Source: Hyphomicrobiales bacterium (GTDB lineage: Bacteria; Pseudomonadota; Alphaproteobacteria; Rhizobiales; JAKIUO01). From it: a stretch of DNA of 21,603 nucleotides. The position numbers and the translations under genes are program-made. Positions 6,345-14,226 of this stretch are shown here, piece after piece (position 1 is the stretch's first letter; each line of letters begins with the position of its first letter). The notes under the pieces were generated by a model. It ran no database searches and had not been told where the DNA came from. It saw only the letters and a program-made list of their open reading frames with translations. The stretch is taken from assembly GCA_027069645.1 (NCBI GenBank), contig JALXEI010000111.1:1-21603 (forward strand), read 5' to 3'.

Positions 6345-7918
6345 GGGGCAAACTCGTATGCGGTAATCCGGGTGTAACGGCCATCGGGGCGAACAGAGAT
6401 GCGGATGGGAACACTCAGCTCGCCGGTGCGCTCAATCGCCTCGGCAATGGTGGCGGGAACACGCGTGCCAGGAGCCCGCCGTAGCCACCACTGCACGGCC
6501 TTTTGGCGGGCATAGCCGGTATGCTCCAGACAGACCCATTCACGGTGGCGAACCATGCCGCACTGGTATTCCACCCGCATCGATGGCGGCTTGCCGGGTT
6601 TTTCATGGGCGTGGAACGTAACGCCCGTGACCTCGATCCATTGCGGCTTGCCATTGGTCATGATGGCGCGCGTTGTTGCCTTCGGCTTGATCTTGATCTC
6701 GGGCGGCGGGAATTCATGGTCGCATTCGATGCAGTTGCGCACACCGGCGTAATTGATGGTCTGGCACTCGGGACAGATCTTGATGGGGGCATCTCCGTCG
6801 CCCTTGCCGGGCTTTTTGGGATTGATCGCATCGATCGGGCCGTGACGGGCAACGTTTCCGGCAAAATCGAGAACAAGGCAGTTGTCCTTGCCCGGCGCCA
6901 GGCGCGTGCCGCGACCGGCGATCTGGACATAAAGCCCGGTGGACTTTGTCGGGCGGAGCATGGCGATGAGATCGACGGCTGGCGCATTGAACCCGGTTGT
7001 CAGCACGCCCATGGAGGCAAGGGCGCGAATTTCGCCCTTCTTGAAGCGGGCAACGATATCGTCGCGCTCGGCCTTTGGGGTATCACCGAAGATGCACTCG
7101 CAGGAAAACCCGCGTTCACGGATGGCGTCGCGCACATGGCGAGCATGACTGACACCGGAGCAAAAGGCCAGCCATGACTTTCGTGTCTTGCCAAATGCGA
7201 TGATCTCGTCAACGGCGGCCCGGGTGACCGGATCCTTGTCGACGGCGGCTTCCAGCTGTCCGGCAATGAATTCGCCGCCGCGTGTGCCAACGCCGGTTAC
7301 ATCGAGCCGGGTGTCCGTCTGCTTGCTGATCAGCGGCGCCAGATAGCCTTGGTCGACAAGATCGCGAACGGATATCTCGTAGGCAATATCATTGAACAAC
7401 GCATCCTTGCCCTCATGCAGCATGCCGCTGTCGAGCCTGTAAGGCGTGGCGGTAAAGCCGATGATCTTCAAATGCGGGTTGATGCGTTTGAGATCGGTGA
7501 GGAACCGCCGGTACATGGTGCCTGACCGGCGCGGAATGAGATGGGCCTCGTCGACCAGCACCAGATCGCATTGCTGGATCTCGTAAGCGCGCTTGTGAAC
7601 CGACTGGATACCGGCGAACAGAATGTGGGCATCGATATCGCGCTGGCCAAGGCCAGCCGAATAGATACCTGCCGGTGCCAGCGGCCACAGGCGGACGAGT
7701 TCTTCAAAATCCTGGGCAATCAGTTCGCGCACATGGGTGAGGACGAGAATGCGCTGGCCGGGCCATTGTTCCATGACTTCCTTGATGAACCAGGCCATGA
7801 CAAGGGACTTGCCGCCAGCCGTCGGGATGACGATGAGCGGACAGCCCCGTGCGTTCTCGAAATACCGGTAGATGCCGTCAATGGCGGCGCGCTGATAGGG
7901 ACGAAGGGTGATGGTCAT
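6212..7918 (-). CDS. DEAD/DEAH-box (SF2) helicase
   Basis: A 568-residue ATP-dependent nucleic acid helicase. Motifs: LRPYQRAAIDGI near the N-terminus, Walker A TAGGKS (33-38), DEAH (123-126), TATPY (156-160), and motif VI QIAGRGTR (about 331-338). A four-cysteine zinc ribbon (CPEC and CIEC, about residues 370-390) follows the helicase core, as in other phage helicases of this type. It probably unwinds DNA during phage replication or recombination. The start ATG overlaps the upstream nuclease stop as ATGA. The last 45 residues overlap DUF6511 in another frame and have a composition (many Ala, Pro, Arg) that looks like read-through rather than a conserved domain. Confidence 0.9.
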   Translation of the reverse strand: MTITLRPYQRAAIDGIYRYFENARGCPLIVIPTAGGKSLVMAWFIKEVMEQWPGQRILVLTHVRELIAQDFEELVRLWPLAPAGIYSAGLGQRDIDAHILFAGIQSVHKRAYEIQQCDLVLVDEAHLIPRRSGTMYRRFLTDLKRINPHLKIIGFTATPYRLDSGMLHEGKDALFNDIAYEISVRDLVDQGYLAPLISKQTDTRLDVTGVGTRGGEFIAGQLEAAVDKDPVTRAAVDEIIAFGKTRKSWLAFCSGVSHARHVRDAIRERGFSCECIFGDTPKAERDDIVARFKKGEIRALASMGVLTTGFNAPAVDLIAMLRPTKSTGLYVQIAGRGTRLAPGKDNCLVLDFAGNVARHGPIDAINPKKPGKGDGDAPIKICPECQTINYAGVRNCIECDHEFPPPEIKIKPKATTRAIMTNGKPQWIEVTGVTFHAHEKPGKPPSMRVEYQCGMVRHREWVCLEHTGYARQKAVQWWLRRAPGTRVPATIAEAIERTGELSVPIRISVRPDGRYTRITAYEFAPCPAPSAAASRKALASSPALPDARENRPVSARCTVSTFTTGERP

Positions 7919-8837
7919 GATACACCGTCCCGCCAGAGCGTTCCGTCCGGCATACGATAGAGGACGTGATCATCACCGGCATCAATCTGCTCACCGGGCA
8001 CGAGATCGGGGATAAAGAGATGGCTGGCGCAGCCTTGCCGTTGTTTTCCGGCAGACAGCATCCTGTCATGGCGCGCGCACTGCCAGCCACCATCAACAGG
8101 TGTTGCATGCAGGCAGGTCCGGCAGTTGAATTCGGCCAAAGGGGCGCCATGGCAAAGTCTGTTGTACGTACACAGGCGGCATTGCCACCAGGCAGGATCA
8201 TCCGAGATGCGCGGGCTGGGTCTTGCAGCGAATATTACCGATTTGGCTTTGGCAAGCAGTTGCTCACCGGTTGCGCGATCGGCTTTCAGCCGCTCGATAT
8301 GGAGTTCGTCGGTGTTCTTGCAGACCGCCAATACATGGCGCGGGCAAGCCCTGCGAGATGCATATAGACCTGCATCTGGGCTGCGTGTTGCGGTTTTGAC
8401 TTGACCACGCCATCACGCTTCAGTTCGGCAAAGGACTTTGCCGAATGGGTCTTGAACTCAAGCAGGTGCCAGGTTTTCGGGGCCTCCAGCAGGCCGATGG
8501 CGACGCCATCAAACGAACCGCCAAAATGTCCGCCATGGGCTTCGACACGCCATTGGCGTCCGGTTTCAGGGTCTACGTCGAGAACAGTGGCGCCGGTACG
8601 TCGCAGATTGCGCACGAGCCGGGCCTCTTCCAGTTGCCCGGTTTCGAACAGGCGCAGCATGCGACCCGGGAACAGCTCGCGCAAAGCCCAACGGAAATCA
8701 TACCAAAGAGCGCGCAAGCATTCCTTTCCGATGATCGAAGCGCCGAGGTGCTCGCGGAAACTGTCGGGTGTATCAGCTTCATAAGCGGCATAAATGGCCG
8801 ACAGGGTTGGTGTTGGCGGAGGCGGCAGAGCGGCCAT
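7915..8837 (-). pseudogene. PD-(D/E)XK (Cas4/RecB-like) nuclease, split by a one-base deletion
   Basis: Repaired, this is one protein of about 307 residues. The first part (from ATG 8837) has the nuclease core GSFDGVAIG and LLEFKTHSAKSF (the D and ExK of PD-(D/E)XK). The second part carries a Cys cluster WWQCRLCTYNRLCHG and CRTCLHATPVDGGWQC, like the Fe-S or zinc cysteines of Cas4-type nucleases. At 8330-8331 the codons read TAT TGG where TAT TTG GCG would join MY to LAVCKNTDEL; one T is missing. As sequenced, the first frame stops at 8286 and the second would need its own start (8331, no clear ribosome site). Phages use such exonucleases in recombination with an annealing protein, here probably the nearby Sak4-like and DUF669 proteins. 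Confidence 0.8.
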
Positions 8838-9217
8838 CAGACTTGCCCCCTTTCTTCATGAATGCGGCGGGCCTCATCGAGCACCGCGCGCCATTTGGCA
8901 TCATCGAAACGGGTTCGCAGAACCTCGATCAGGCAGTCCTTGAAGGCAGAGCGGTCCGGGCTGTCTTTTGGCAGCGTGGCCATGTGGCCCGAGAGTTTGG
9001 CCACCTCGCGCTGTTTGTGCCGCAAAGCCGTCCTCGCTCGGTGGAACCAGCGGGCATCCATGGTTCCGTGTTTCCGCTGCCTTTCCAGATCAGCCGCCGC
9101 GATCTGGGCCTTGATGGCGGCAATATCGTCACGCAACTGGTCAATCCGTTCCCGGCAGGCCTGCCTTGTCGGAGGCAGACCGGCTCTACCAGGGGCGTTA
9201 TGTCTGAAAACACTCAC
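8837..9217 (-). CDS. Phage protein with N-terminal coiled coil, unknown function
   Basis: A 126-residue protein starting with GTG at 9217 (VSVFRHNAPG), chosen because GAGGTGTT precedes it and it begins just after the DUF669 stop. A longer frame reaching 9412 only shadows DUF669. A heptad-like stretch (RERIDQLRDDIAAIKAQIAA, about residues 24-43) predicts a coiled coil, then a basic segment (HRARTALRHKQREVAKL) and a C-terminal helix region ending EERGQV. No domain is recognised. It lies between the DUF669 protein and the Cas4-like nuclease, so a structural role in the recombination complex is possible but not shown. Confidence 0.65.
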   Translation of the reverse strand: MSVFRHNAPGRAGLPPTRQACRERIDQLRDDIAAIKAQIAAADLERQRKHGTMDARWFHRARTALRHKQREVAKLSGHMATLPKDSPDRSAFKDCLIEVLRTRFDDAKWRAVLDEARRIHEERGQV

Positions 9218-9230
9218 GGCAACACCTCGA

Positions 9231-9770
9231 TCAGGACGTCCGTTTCCAGGGTGGCGTGGCACTGGCATTGCCGGTGGCCGGGGGTGCTGGCGTGGAAACG
9301 GCTTGTGGCGGCGTGGCCGGAGCAGACGCCGCCATCTGTGTCGGAGCCGTGGCGGGCCGGGTGTCTGGTTGTTGCTCAAGTGGCAGATAGCGCAGGGTGT
9401 TGCTCTCGCCATATCCGTTTTGCGGCGGCTTGACCTTCACATCGGCAACCATCGGAACAAGATGCAGTTCCTGGCTGTCGGCGACCTGCATGCGGCCCAC
9501 GGCATGGCAGATAGAGCTCAAGGTGCGCTGGGCGATCTCGACCGCCGTCGGGTTGTTGTTGATCAGATTGAGCCGGTCAAACAGCTTGCGACCTGCATAT
9601 TCGCCTTCCAGCACGTCCAGTTCCAGCCACAGATACTGGCCCATGCCATCTTTCGTCACGCGCATTTCGCTGTCGACGATTTGCACGGCATAGCGGCCGG
9701 GCGGCAGGACATCATGGGGTTTGAGGGGGTCAACGGTGGTGGCGTCGAATGTATTGCCGAGATTGGCCAT
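9231..9770 (-). CDS. DUF669 family protein, recombination/ssDNA-binding associated
   Basis: A 179-residue protein with the DUF669 pattern: LGNTFDATTVDP, LPPGRYAVQIVDSEM, KDGMGQYLWLELDVLEGEYAGRK in pieces, and NLINNNPTAVEIAQRTLSSI. The first two thirds form a beta-rich domain resembling single-stranded-DNA-binding folds. The last 50 residues are a low-complexity Ala/Pro/Thr tail ending PPWKRTS. Such genes sit beside Sak4-like ATPases in phages, as here, and are believed to assist strand annealing. ATG 9770 with AAAAGGAAT upstream is chosen over a frame extending to 9842 that lies inside the ATPase gene. Confidence 0.8.
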   Translation of the reverse strand: MANLGNTFDATTVDPLKPHDVLPPGRYAVQIVDSEMRVTKDGMGQYLWLELDVLEGEYAGRKLFDRLNLINNNPTAVEIAQRTLSSICHAVGRMQVADSQELHLVPMVADVKVKPPQNGYGESNTLRYLPLEQQPDTRPATAPTQMAASAPATPPQAVSTPAPPATGNASATPPWKRTS

Positions 9771-9784
9771 GGGAATATTCCTTT

Positions 9785-10549
9785 TCAGTTCTGAGTGGGT
9801 TGGGAGTTGGCGCCGGGCATCGCTTCGGCGAATGCCTTCCATTCAAGCGGCAGCGTGTCGGGCAGCCCGTAGCGGTTCTTGGCGAGAAAGGCGGGGCGCT
9901 CGCAGGTATAAAGAACACGCTCCCCGGAGCTTAAGCCCCGCGTCACCTTGCGATTGAAACCGACATCGCTTTTCACCGTGTTGATGCGGTAATTGGCGAA
10001 CAGCACCACATCGGAGTGCTCCTGCAGCAGCGCCGCGGCCCGGGCGTGCAGCTTGATCACATAGCGGTCGTAAGGTTCGTGCTCGGGACTGTCGAAACGC
10101 TTGATGTCGGTATGGGCGATCTGGATGACCGTCATTGCCTTGTCGTTCCGAAGCGCATCGAGCCCGTCCATATATTGCCGCCAGATATCGAGTGCGGCCA
10201 CATAGCCCTTGCCATATCCGGCGTCCTCGATGGACGACCATCCATGCTGCTTGCAGGCCTTTCTCCAGACCAGAGGTTCCAGCCAGTCGACGCTGTCGAT
10301 CACCAGGGTCCTGAACGGATGGTCATCGGTGTAGAGAACGGCCAGCGCCTCCATGACCTCATCGAATGTCCGGGCCAGCGGGAAGTGCTGAACATCAAGG
10401 GTGCCAAGCCCGTCCTCGGTAAGGATGAACACCGGGTCTGGCGCTGCGGCGGCGAAGGTGCTCTTGCCAACACCGGCAACACCGTGAACCAGAATGCGCG
10501 GTGTGGAAATCGCCGTGCTGCGCTTGAGAGATTCAAGAGAAATAGCCAT
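9785..10549 (-). CDS. AAA_24 ATP-binding protein, Sak4-like phage recombinase
   Basis: A 254-residue RecA-like NTPase. Walker A is GVAGVGKST (about residues 23-31), Walker B is TLVIDSVDWL (about 80-89), and HTDIKRFDSPE follows in the region of the sensor residues. Proteins of this type promote single-strand annealing or exchange in phage recombination. The stop of the upstream gene overlaps the ATG (TGATG), with GGGGGA just before; a GTG one codon earlier is possible. It is followed by DUF669, a common pairing in alphaproteobacterial and other siphophage genomes. Confidence 0.85.
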   Translation of the reverse strand: MAISLESLKRSTAISTPRILVHGVAGVGKSTFAAAAPDPVFILTEDGLGTLDVQHFPLARTFDEVMEALAVLYTDDHPFRTLVIDSVDWLEPLVWRKACKQHGWSSIEDAGYGKGYVAALDIWRQYMDGLDALRNDKAMTVIQIAHTDIKRFDSPEHEPYDRYVIKLHARAAALLQEHSDVVLFANYRINTVKSDVGFNRKVTRGLSSGERVLYTCERPAFLAKNRYGLPDTLPLEWKAFAEAMPGANSQPTQN

Positions 10550-11034
10550 CACCGGTCCCCCTTGAGTTCGATCCGATAGGAGGCTTTGCCGGTTTCCAGC
10601 GTGCGGGCCGGTTCAAACAGTTTGCGAATGACATCAGGCCAGGATGTATAGGCAGATTCGGAGACCTTCAGTTCGGTCTTCACATACTGCGCTGGATCCT
10701 CCCCCCACTCGTTGCGGATGGTCTCTGTGATGCTGGCGAGTTTCCACTGGTCCCACTTGACCCGTTTTGGCAGATTGGCAGTGATCGTCACCGGACCATC
10801 GTCAAAATGAACGGTGCCGGTTATCTTGCCGCAATAAGCGCGAACACCCCGGGCGCGTTGACCGAAACGTATCTCAAGCGCAGACTCGACAATGCCCTTC
10901 CACTGATTGGTTTCAATCCGCCACTTGTTGACGTCTTCCTGCAATGCGGCCAGTTCTTCCACCGGGAGCGAGACAATGTCATCGATGTCCATTTCGGGGA
11001 GTTCGGAAGGATGGATGCGTCTGGGAATGTTCAT
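10549..11034 (-). CDS. Phage protein of unknown function in the recombination operon
   Basis: A 161-residue protein with an N-terminal helical region (VEELAALQEDVNKWRIETNQ, about residues 26-45) and a middle beta-rich part (GVRAYCGKITGTVHF). Charged residues are spread throughout and no membrane segment is seen. I do not recognise a named domain. It overlaps both neighbours (ATGA with the HTH gene, TGATG with the ATPase), so it is co-translated with the recombinase and may be a partner or nuclease accessory. The Lys/Trp-rich VKWDQWKLASITETI segment is its most distinctive part. Confidence 0.65.
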   Translation of the reverse strand: MNIPRRIHPSELPEMDIDDIVSLPVEELAALQEDVNKWRIETNQWKGIVESALEIRFGQRARGVRAYCGKITGTVHFDDGPVTITANLPKRVKWDQWKLASITETIRNEWGEDPAQYVKTELKVSESAYTSWPDVIRKLFEPARTLETGKASYRIELKGDR

Positions 11035-11258
11035 GACGCTGTCCCCATCGCTTTCTGGTCCATGCCTGCGGTTTCGCAGGTGGACTGCCGCGCCTGCGCC
11101 TGTTCATAGGCCTCCACGTCTTCCAGCCGGTAGACAACGCGCCCGCCCATCTTGATGAAGACCGGGCCTTCTCCAAGCCAGCGCCAGCGTTCAAGGGTGC
11201 GCGGGCTGATGTTCCAGCGCGCGGCAAGTTCAATTTGATTGAGGTGTCTGATAGCCAT
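11031..11258 (-). CDS. Excisionase-like winged HTH (MerR-type, HTH_17) DNA-binding protein
   Basis: A 75-residue protein whose first 55 residues form a MerR-like helix-turn-helix: LNQIELAARWNISPRTLERW, then GPVFIKMGGRVVYRLEDVEA, the standard wing and YRLEDVEAYE close. The family includes phage excisionases and small transcription regulators. It is the first gene of the long minus-strand operon, with a strong ribosome site AAGGAGAGGCCC before the ATG. It may control the operon or assist excision. No integrase is adjacent, so the excisionase role is only a possibility. Confidence 0.8.
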   Translation of the reverse strand: MAIRHLNQIELAARWNISPRTLERWRWLGEGPVFIKMGGRVVYRLEDVEAYEQAQARQSTCETAGMDQKAMGTAS

Positions 11259-11312
11259 GGGCCTCTCCTTCGCGTGTCCGAGAAAATGTGCTGAGAGGAT
11301 GGCATTGCAGTG

Positions 11313-11356
11313 GGTAGGAATCGGGTAGGCGTCAGGCAGGACTCAAGGTAGGAATT
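11313..11356. repeat. Direct repeats GGTAGGAAT upstream of the early operon
   Basis: GGTAGGAATC (11313-11322) and GGTAGGAATT (11347-11356), plus a partial GGGTAGG (11323-11329), lie in the 120 bases between the HTH gene and the terminator. They are candidates for regulator or excisionase binding at the early promoter. I see no clear -35/-10 pair here. Confidence 0.4.
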
Positions 11357-11378
11357 GCAAAAATGAGGAGCCAGAAAC

Positions 11379-11403
11379 AAAAAAACCGCCACTGGGGCGG
11401 TTT
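11379..11403 (-). terminator. Rho-independent terminator after the 316-residue gene
   Basis: The stem AAACCGCC (11383-11390) pairs with GGCGGTTT (11396-11403) around the loop ACTGG. On the minus strand seven T's follow (A's at 11379-11385). It ends the cassette transcribed from the control region and insulates it from the early operon. Confidence 0.8.
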
Positions 11404-11427
11404 GGCTTTCATGTTGGTTTTGATAAA

Positions 11428-12378
11428 TCAGAGGAATATCCAGCAGTGCCCGTCTTTTTCCTTAATAAATTCCCGCCAATCCGTCCTTCGAGAGAAAGCC
11501 TTGGCAAGGGTATTGACGCTATCGTTGAACTCGGCCTCCTCCAGAACGACGGCAGTCAAGCATACCGGGTCCCCCCTGCGCCATGCTTTATACAGTTGCC
11601 GAATAATGCCACGCTGTTTTGAGCCCCGAAACGTATAACTCTTGCCACGAACGGTAATAACTCCACCATCGGCCGACATGGTGATGGGAGATTTGCTTTG
11701 AAAATCGCCGGTTGCAATGCGCGCGGATAACAGTTCAGGATCAATTGCAAAGCCGTTATAGTGACCTGTAACATCCGGGACGTAAATGATGTCGTGGCCC
11801 TGTAACATCCGCTCCAGCAGCCTGTCTGTCGGCGTCAGGCTGAGAACGGCACGCATACCCGGTGCCGGTCGATTTCGGATGAGTTCAGAGAATTTACGCC
11901 AAATTTTCGGGTCGGAAAACCTTCGGCCAATCCAGACCGGCACTTGCCTTGTACGATTCGGTAACCGCAGGTCGCCAACTTCCCATAAAATGCCCGGCAG
12001 CAGTGTAACGGGGGACCCTATTTCCGATCTGTCAAACTGCTTTAGAAGCTGACTAATCAAAACGTCGAAATTGATGCCATAGGTGACCAACTGGTCGGAT
12101 GGCACCGTTACCCAACCCGCAGTGGGGCTGAAATAACCATAGGAATTATTTTCAGAAGACCAGATGAGTGAAACCGGTGCATCATCATGGTCCACAAGAG
12201 AAACGCTTGCTTGATCGTATACGTTCTCCTGTATCAATCCCGTTGCTTTCAGGATGACGCCGGCGGACTGGTGAAAACCTTCAAGAACCGCGTTGGAAAT
12301 TGTCGCATCAGGTGTTTCTGCAATGGAAAGCAAAAGCCTGATTATATGCTGATCAAGGTGCTGTTCCGGTTTAGTCAT
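11428..12378 (-). CDS. Hypothetical protein with possible winged-helix C-terminus
   Basis: A 316-residue protein with no recognised domain. The N-terminal half is mixed and soluble-looking. The C-terminal 80 residues (ITVRGKSYTFRGSKQRGIIR, then LYKAWRRGDPVCLTAVVLEE and DWREFIKEKDGHCWIFL) read like a winged-helix or effector-type HTH module, ending in an aromatic tip. The start overlaps the stop of the 388-residue gene by eight bases, so they are one unit. The position beside the repressor/ImmA genes, transcribed divergently, suggests a lysogeny-linked or host-interaction role; this is inference. A terminator follows the stop closely. Confidence 0.6.
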   Translation of the reverse strand: MTKPEQHLDQHIIRLLLSIAETPDATISNAVLEGFHQSAGVILKATGLIQENVYDQASVSLVDHDDAPVSLIWSSENNSYGYFSPTAGWVTVPSDQLVTYGINFDVLISQLLKQFDRSEIGSPVTLLPGILWEVGDLRLPNRTRQVPVWIGRRFSDPKIWRKFSELIRNRPAPGMRAVLSLTPTDRLLERMLQGHDIIYVPDVTGHYNGFAIDPELLSARIATGDFQSKSPITMSADGGVITVRGKSYTFRGSKQRGIIRQLYKAWRRGDPVCLTAVVLEEAEFNDSVNTLAKAFSRRTDWREFIKEKDGHCWIFL

Positions 12379-13537
12379 CCCTGAGGATACCCCAGTGCCT
12401 CAGATATTTCTCCCCGATCATCTGTTCTTTTTCGGTCCGATCCTTGAGGTTGCAGCCATGTGGCATCGTTATGGTGAATGGCAGGGTCCGGCCGCGGCGT
12501 GCGCCGTCTTTCGGATGGAATCTGATGAGAAGTTTTGTCTGGGTTGCCACCCAGCCCCCGCGCAGGGGATCACTGGAATTGAAATGCCCTTCTGCCATAT
12601 TCCAGATGTTCCGGTTTGCCCTGCTCATGCATTCCAGCGTTACCCGTTCTCCGACACGGTCGATCGGCATGAGCCTGAGCTGCTTGACCTCGACCGATCC
12701 AATGCCATCTGCTGGATCGGTCGGGAAACCATAGGGGCGCAACAATGAAGACAGATCATAAGTGCGCCGCGGAAGTTTTTCATTCTCGAACTCGATACCC
12801 AGAAGATCCCGGACCAGAAAACGCACCATATCCTCACGGCTCTCCCGGTTATTCGCAACAACCTCGATCACGCCGGTAGATGGTTCATAGGTAAGGGCTG
12901 CCTCAAAAACAGGACGACGTGCCCTTCGGACCAGATCGCCGTTTTCAAATTCGAGAAAATCATCCGGTAGTCCTTCCCGGTAGACGGCAATCTGCACCAG
13001 TTCACAATCCTCTCCATCAAAAGTCGGGCGATGACGGTCAAAAATATCAACATGGATATTTTCCGATGCGAATCTCTCACGTAACGCATCCTTGAACGCG
13101 GCAAGTGATATCTCATCCCGGCGGAGATCCATACCGGGAGTGCTGATAAAGCCATCCCAACTGCGACCCCGCCGTCGCTCATCAGTGAAACGCACTTCTT
13201 CGGCATGCCGGAATCCAATGCGCTCATGCAAAAACATCCACAACGCCCGGGCATGGCCATTAGCCAGGTCATCAAGGGTACTGCGATCCTTCACGACACT
13301 GTAAAGGGCGGTTTGACCTGCTTCATCCGCCATTGATGTCACCCGGTCCGCATCGTTCATGACGCGGCCCCGGTCCATGGCGTCCATTTCGTCGACAGCC
13401 TTGAGAAGCGGCCGAACGATTTCCGGCTCGCTTTTTGCCCAATCTACATTTTCAGGCAATTTGATGTTCGCGTTTTCAAAATAATCACGAAGTTCTGAAG
13501 TCGGTGTGTTGCGGATGAAACTTGTGACCGTGGCCAT
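12371..13537 (-). CDS. Hypothetical protein, 388 residues, unknown function
   Basis: No domain is recognised. The N-terminal 90 residues are acidic and helical. A middle part contains RRRGRSWDGFISTPGMDL and a segment rich in beta strands (VDIFDRHRP, LVQIAVYREGLPDDFLEF). The C-terminal part ends KYLRHWGILRDD. There is no signal peptide or membrane helix. The ribosome site AGGAG lies 9 bases before the ATG. It follows the DUF2188 gene by about 100 bases on the same strand and overlaps the next gene, so these form a cassette. The Arg/Glu/Asp-rich make-up and size would fit a nucleic-acid-related or regulatory protein, but nothing shows it directly. Confidence 0.6.
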   Translation of the reverse strand: MATVTSFIRNTPTSELRDYFENANIKLPENVDWAKSEPEIVRPLLKAVDEMDAMDRGRVMNDADRVTSMADEAGQTALYSVVKDRSTLDDLANGHARALWMFLHERIGFRHAEEVRFTDERRRGRSWDGFISTPGMDLRRDEISLAAFKDALRERFASENIHVDIFDRHRPTFDGEDCELVQIAVYREGLPDDFLEFENGDLVRRARRPVFEAALTYEPSTGVIEVVANNRESREDMVRFLVRDLLGIEFENEKLPRRTYDLSSLLRPYGFPTDPADGIGSVEVKQLRLMPIDRVGERVTLECMSRANRNIWNMAEGHFNSSDPLRGGWVATQTKLLIRFHPKDGARRGRTLPFTITMPHGCNLKDRTEKEQMIGEKYLRHWGILRDD

Positions 13538-13633
13538 TTCCTTGTTCTCCTAACCTTTAATGTTGCGTGGATCATGACCGTGGGAATCAGATTTGGCGAT
13601 TTGCCCATTACGGTTATGAATTTTGAGTTCAGT

Positions 13634-13786
13634 CTATGCATTTCTGCTGATTTCCCGTGCCCGGCCGACGGCATCCTTCTTGACGTCGAAATGTCCGCTC
13701 GAACGGCTCGAGCCACCGCGCCGGATATCCCAGCCACCTTCCGGGTTGGGGACGACATGATGGGTTCTCGTAGTGCGCTTGGCCAT
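13634..13786 (-). CDS. DUF2188 small protein
   Basis: A 50-residue protein starting MAKRTTRTHHVVPNPEGGWD. HVVPNPEGGWDIRRGG, SGHFDVKKDAVGRAREISRN is the DUF2188 pattern, a short beta-beta-alpha fold seen in small stand-alone bacterial proteins of unknown role. ATG 13786 is chosen because AAGGAGGCTGTC precedes it; a longer frame to 13852 would run through the operators. It is the first minus-strand gene from the divergent control region. Confidence 0.8.
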   Translation of the reverse strand: MAKRTTRTHHVVPNPEGGWDIRRGGSSRSSGHFDVKKDAVGRAREISRNA

Positions 13787-13812
13787 GACAGCCTCCTTAT
13801 GATTACGAATCT

Positions 13813-13879
13813 GTTCGACATATATCGAACATATACGATACACTCTTGTCAAGCATGTTTTTGTTCGGTTATATCGAAT
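13813..13879. promoter_or_regulatory. Divergent promoters with palindromic operators of the XRE repressor
   Basis: A perfect-arm palindrome GTTCGA-CATATA-TCGAAC (13813-13830) overlaps a second, TATCG...CGATA (13823-13840). A third, imperfect one (GTTCGG...TCGAAT, 13863-13879) lies nearer the repressor gene. On the plus strand TTGTCA (13846-13851) and TTATAT (13869-13874) are 17 bases apart, a promoter for the repressor with its -10 inside the third operator. On the minus strand TTGACA (13847-13852) is a perfect -35 for the DUF2188 cassette; its -10 is not clear. The two -35 boxes overlap, so the two directions should compete. Confidence 0.6.
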
Positions 13880-13905
13880 TCAAAACAAACACTGGGAGAC
13901 AAGCA

Positions 13906-14226
13906 ATGCAAAGCACCCTCGGGGAGAAAATCCGACACCACCGCAAGGAGAAAGGATATTCACTCGACAAACTTGCTGAACTGACCCAGTCCAGCAAAAG
14001 CTACATCTGGGAACTGGAAAATCGCGATACCCGCAAACCGTCCGGCGAAAAACTGACACGCATAGCCAGAGCGCTGTCAGTTACTACCGACTATCTGCTC
14101 GATGAAAAAGCTCAACCCGACGAGGCGGTTGTTAAAGAGGCTTTTTTTCGTAAGTTCAACAGCCTTGATCCTGATGACCAGCAACGTATCCAGGACATGA
14201 TAGAAGCATGGGGAAAGAATAAGTGA
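13906..14226 (+). CDS. XRE-family transcriptional repressor (phage immunity type)
   Basis: A 106-residue DNA-binding protein. The XRE helix-turn-helix covers about residues 5-65: LGEKIRHHRKEKGYSLDKLA, then SKSYIWELENRDTRKPSGEK and RIARALSVTTDYLLD. A short C-terminal helix (DPDDQQRIQDMIEAW) is typical of ImmR-like repressors. It should bind the operators just upstream and repress both directions. The ATG at 13906 follows GGGAGACAAGCA; an upstream in-frame ATG at 13846 lies in the operator and has no ribosome site. Its stop overlaps the ImmA start (GTGA), so the repressor and its protease are co-translated. Confidence 0.9.
   Translation: MQSTLGEKIRHHRKEKGYSLDKLAELTQSSKSYIWELENRDTRKPSGEKLTRIARALSVTTDYLLDEKAQPDEAVVKEAFFRKFNSLDPDDQQRIQDMIEAWGKNK

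Noticed and set aside
9218..9412. Longer N-terminus for the coiled-coil protein
   Set aside because: The extension is a shadow of the DUF669 Ala/Pro tail; the GTG at 9217 has a ribosome site and fits the operon spacing.
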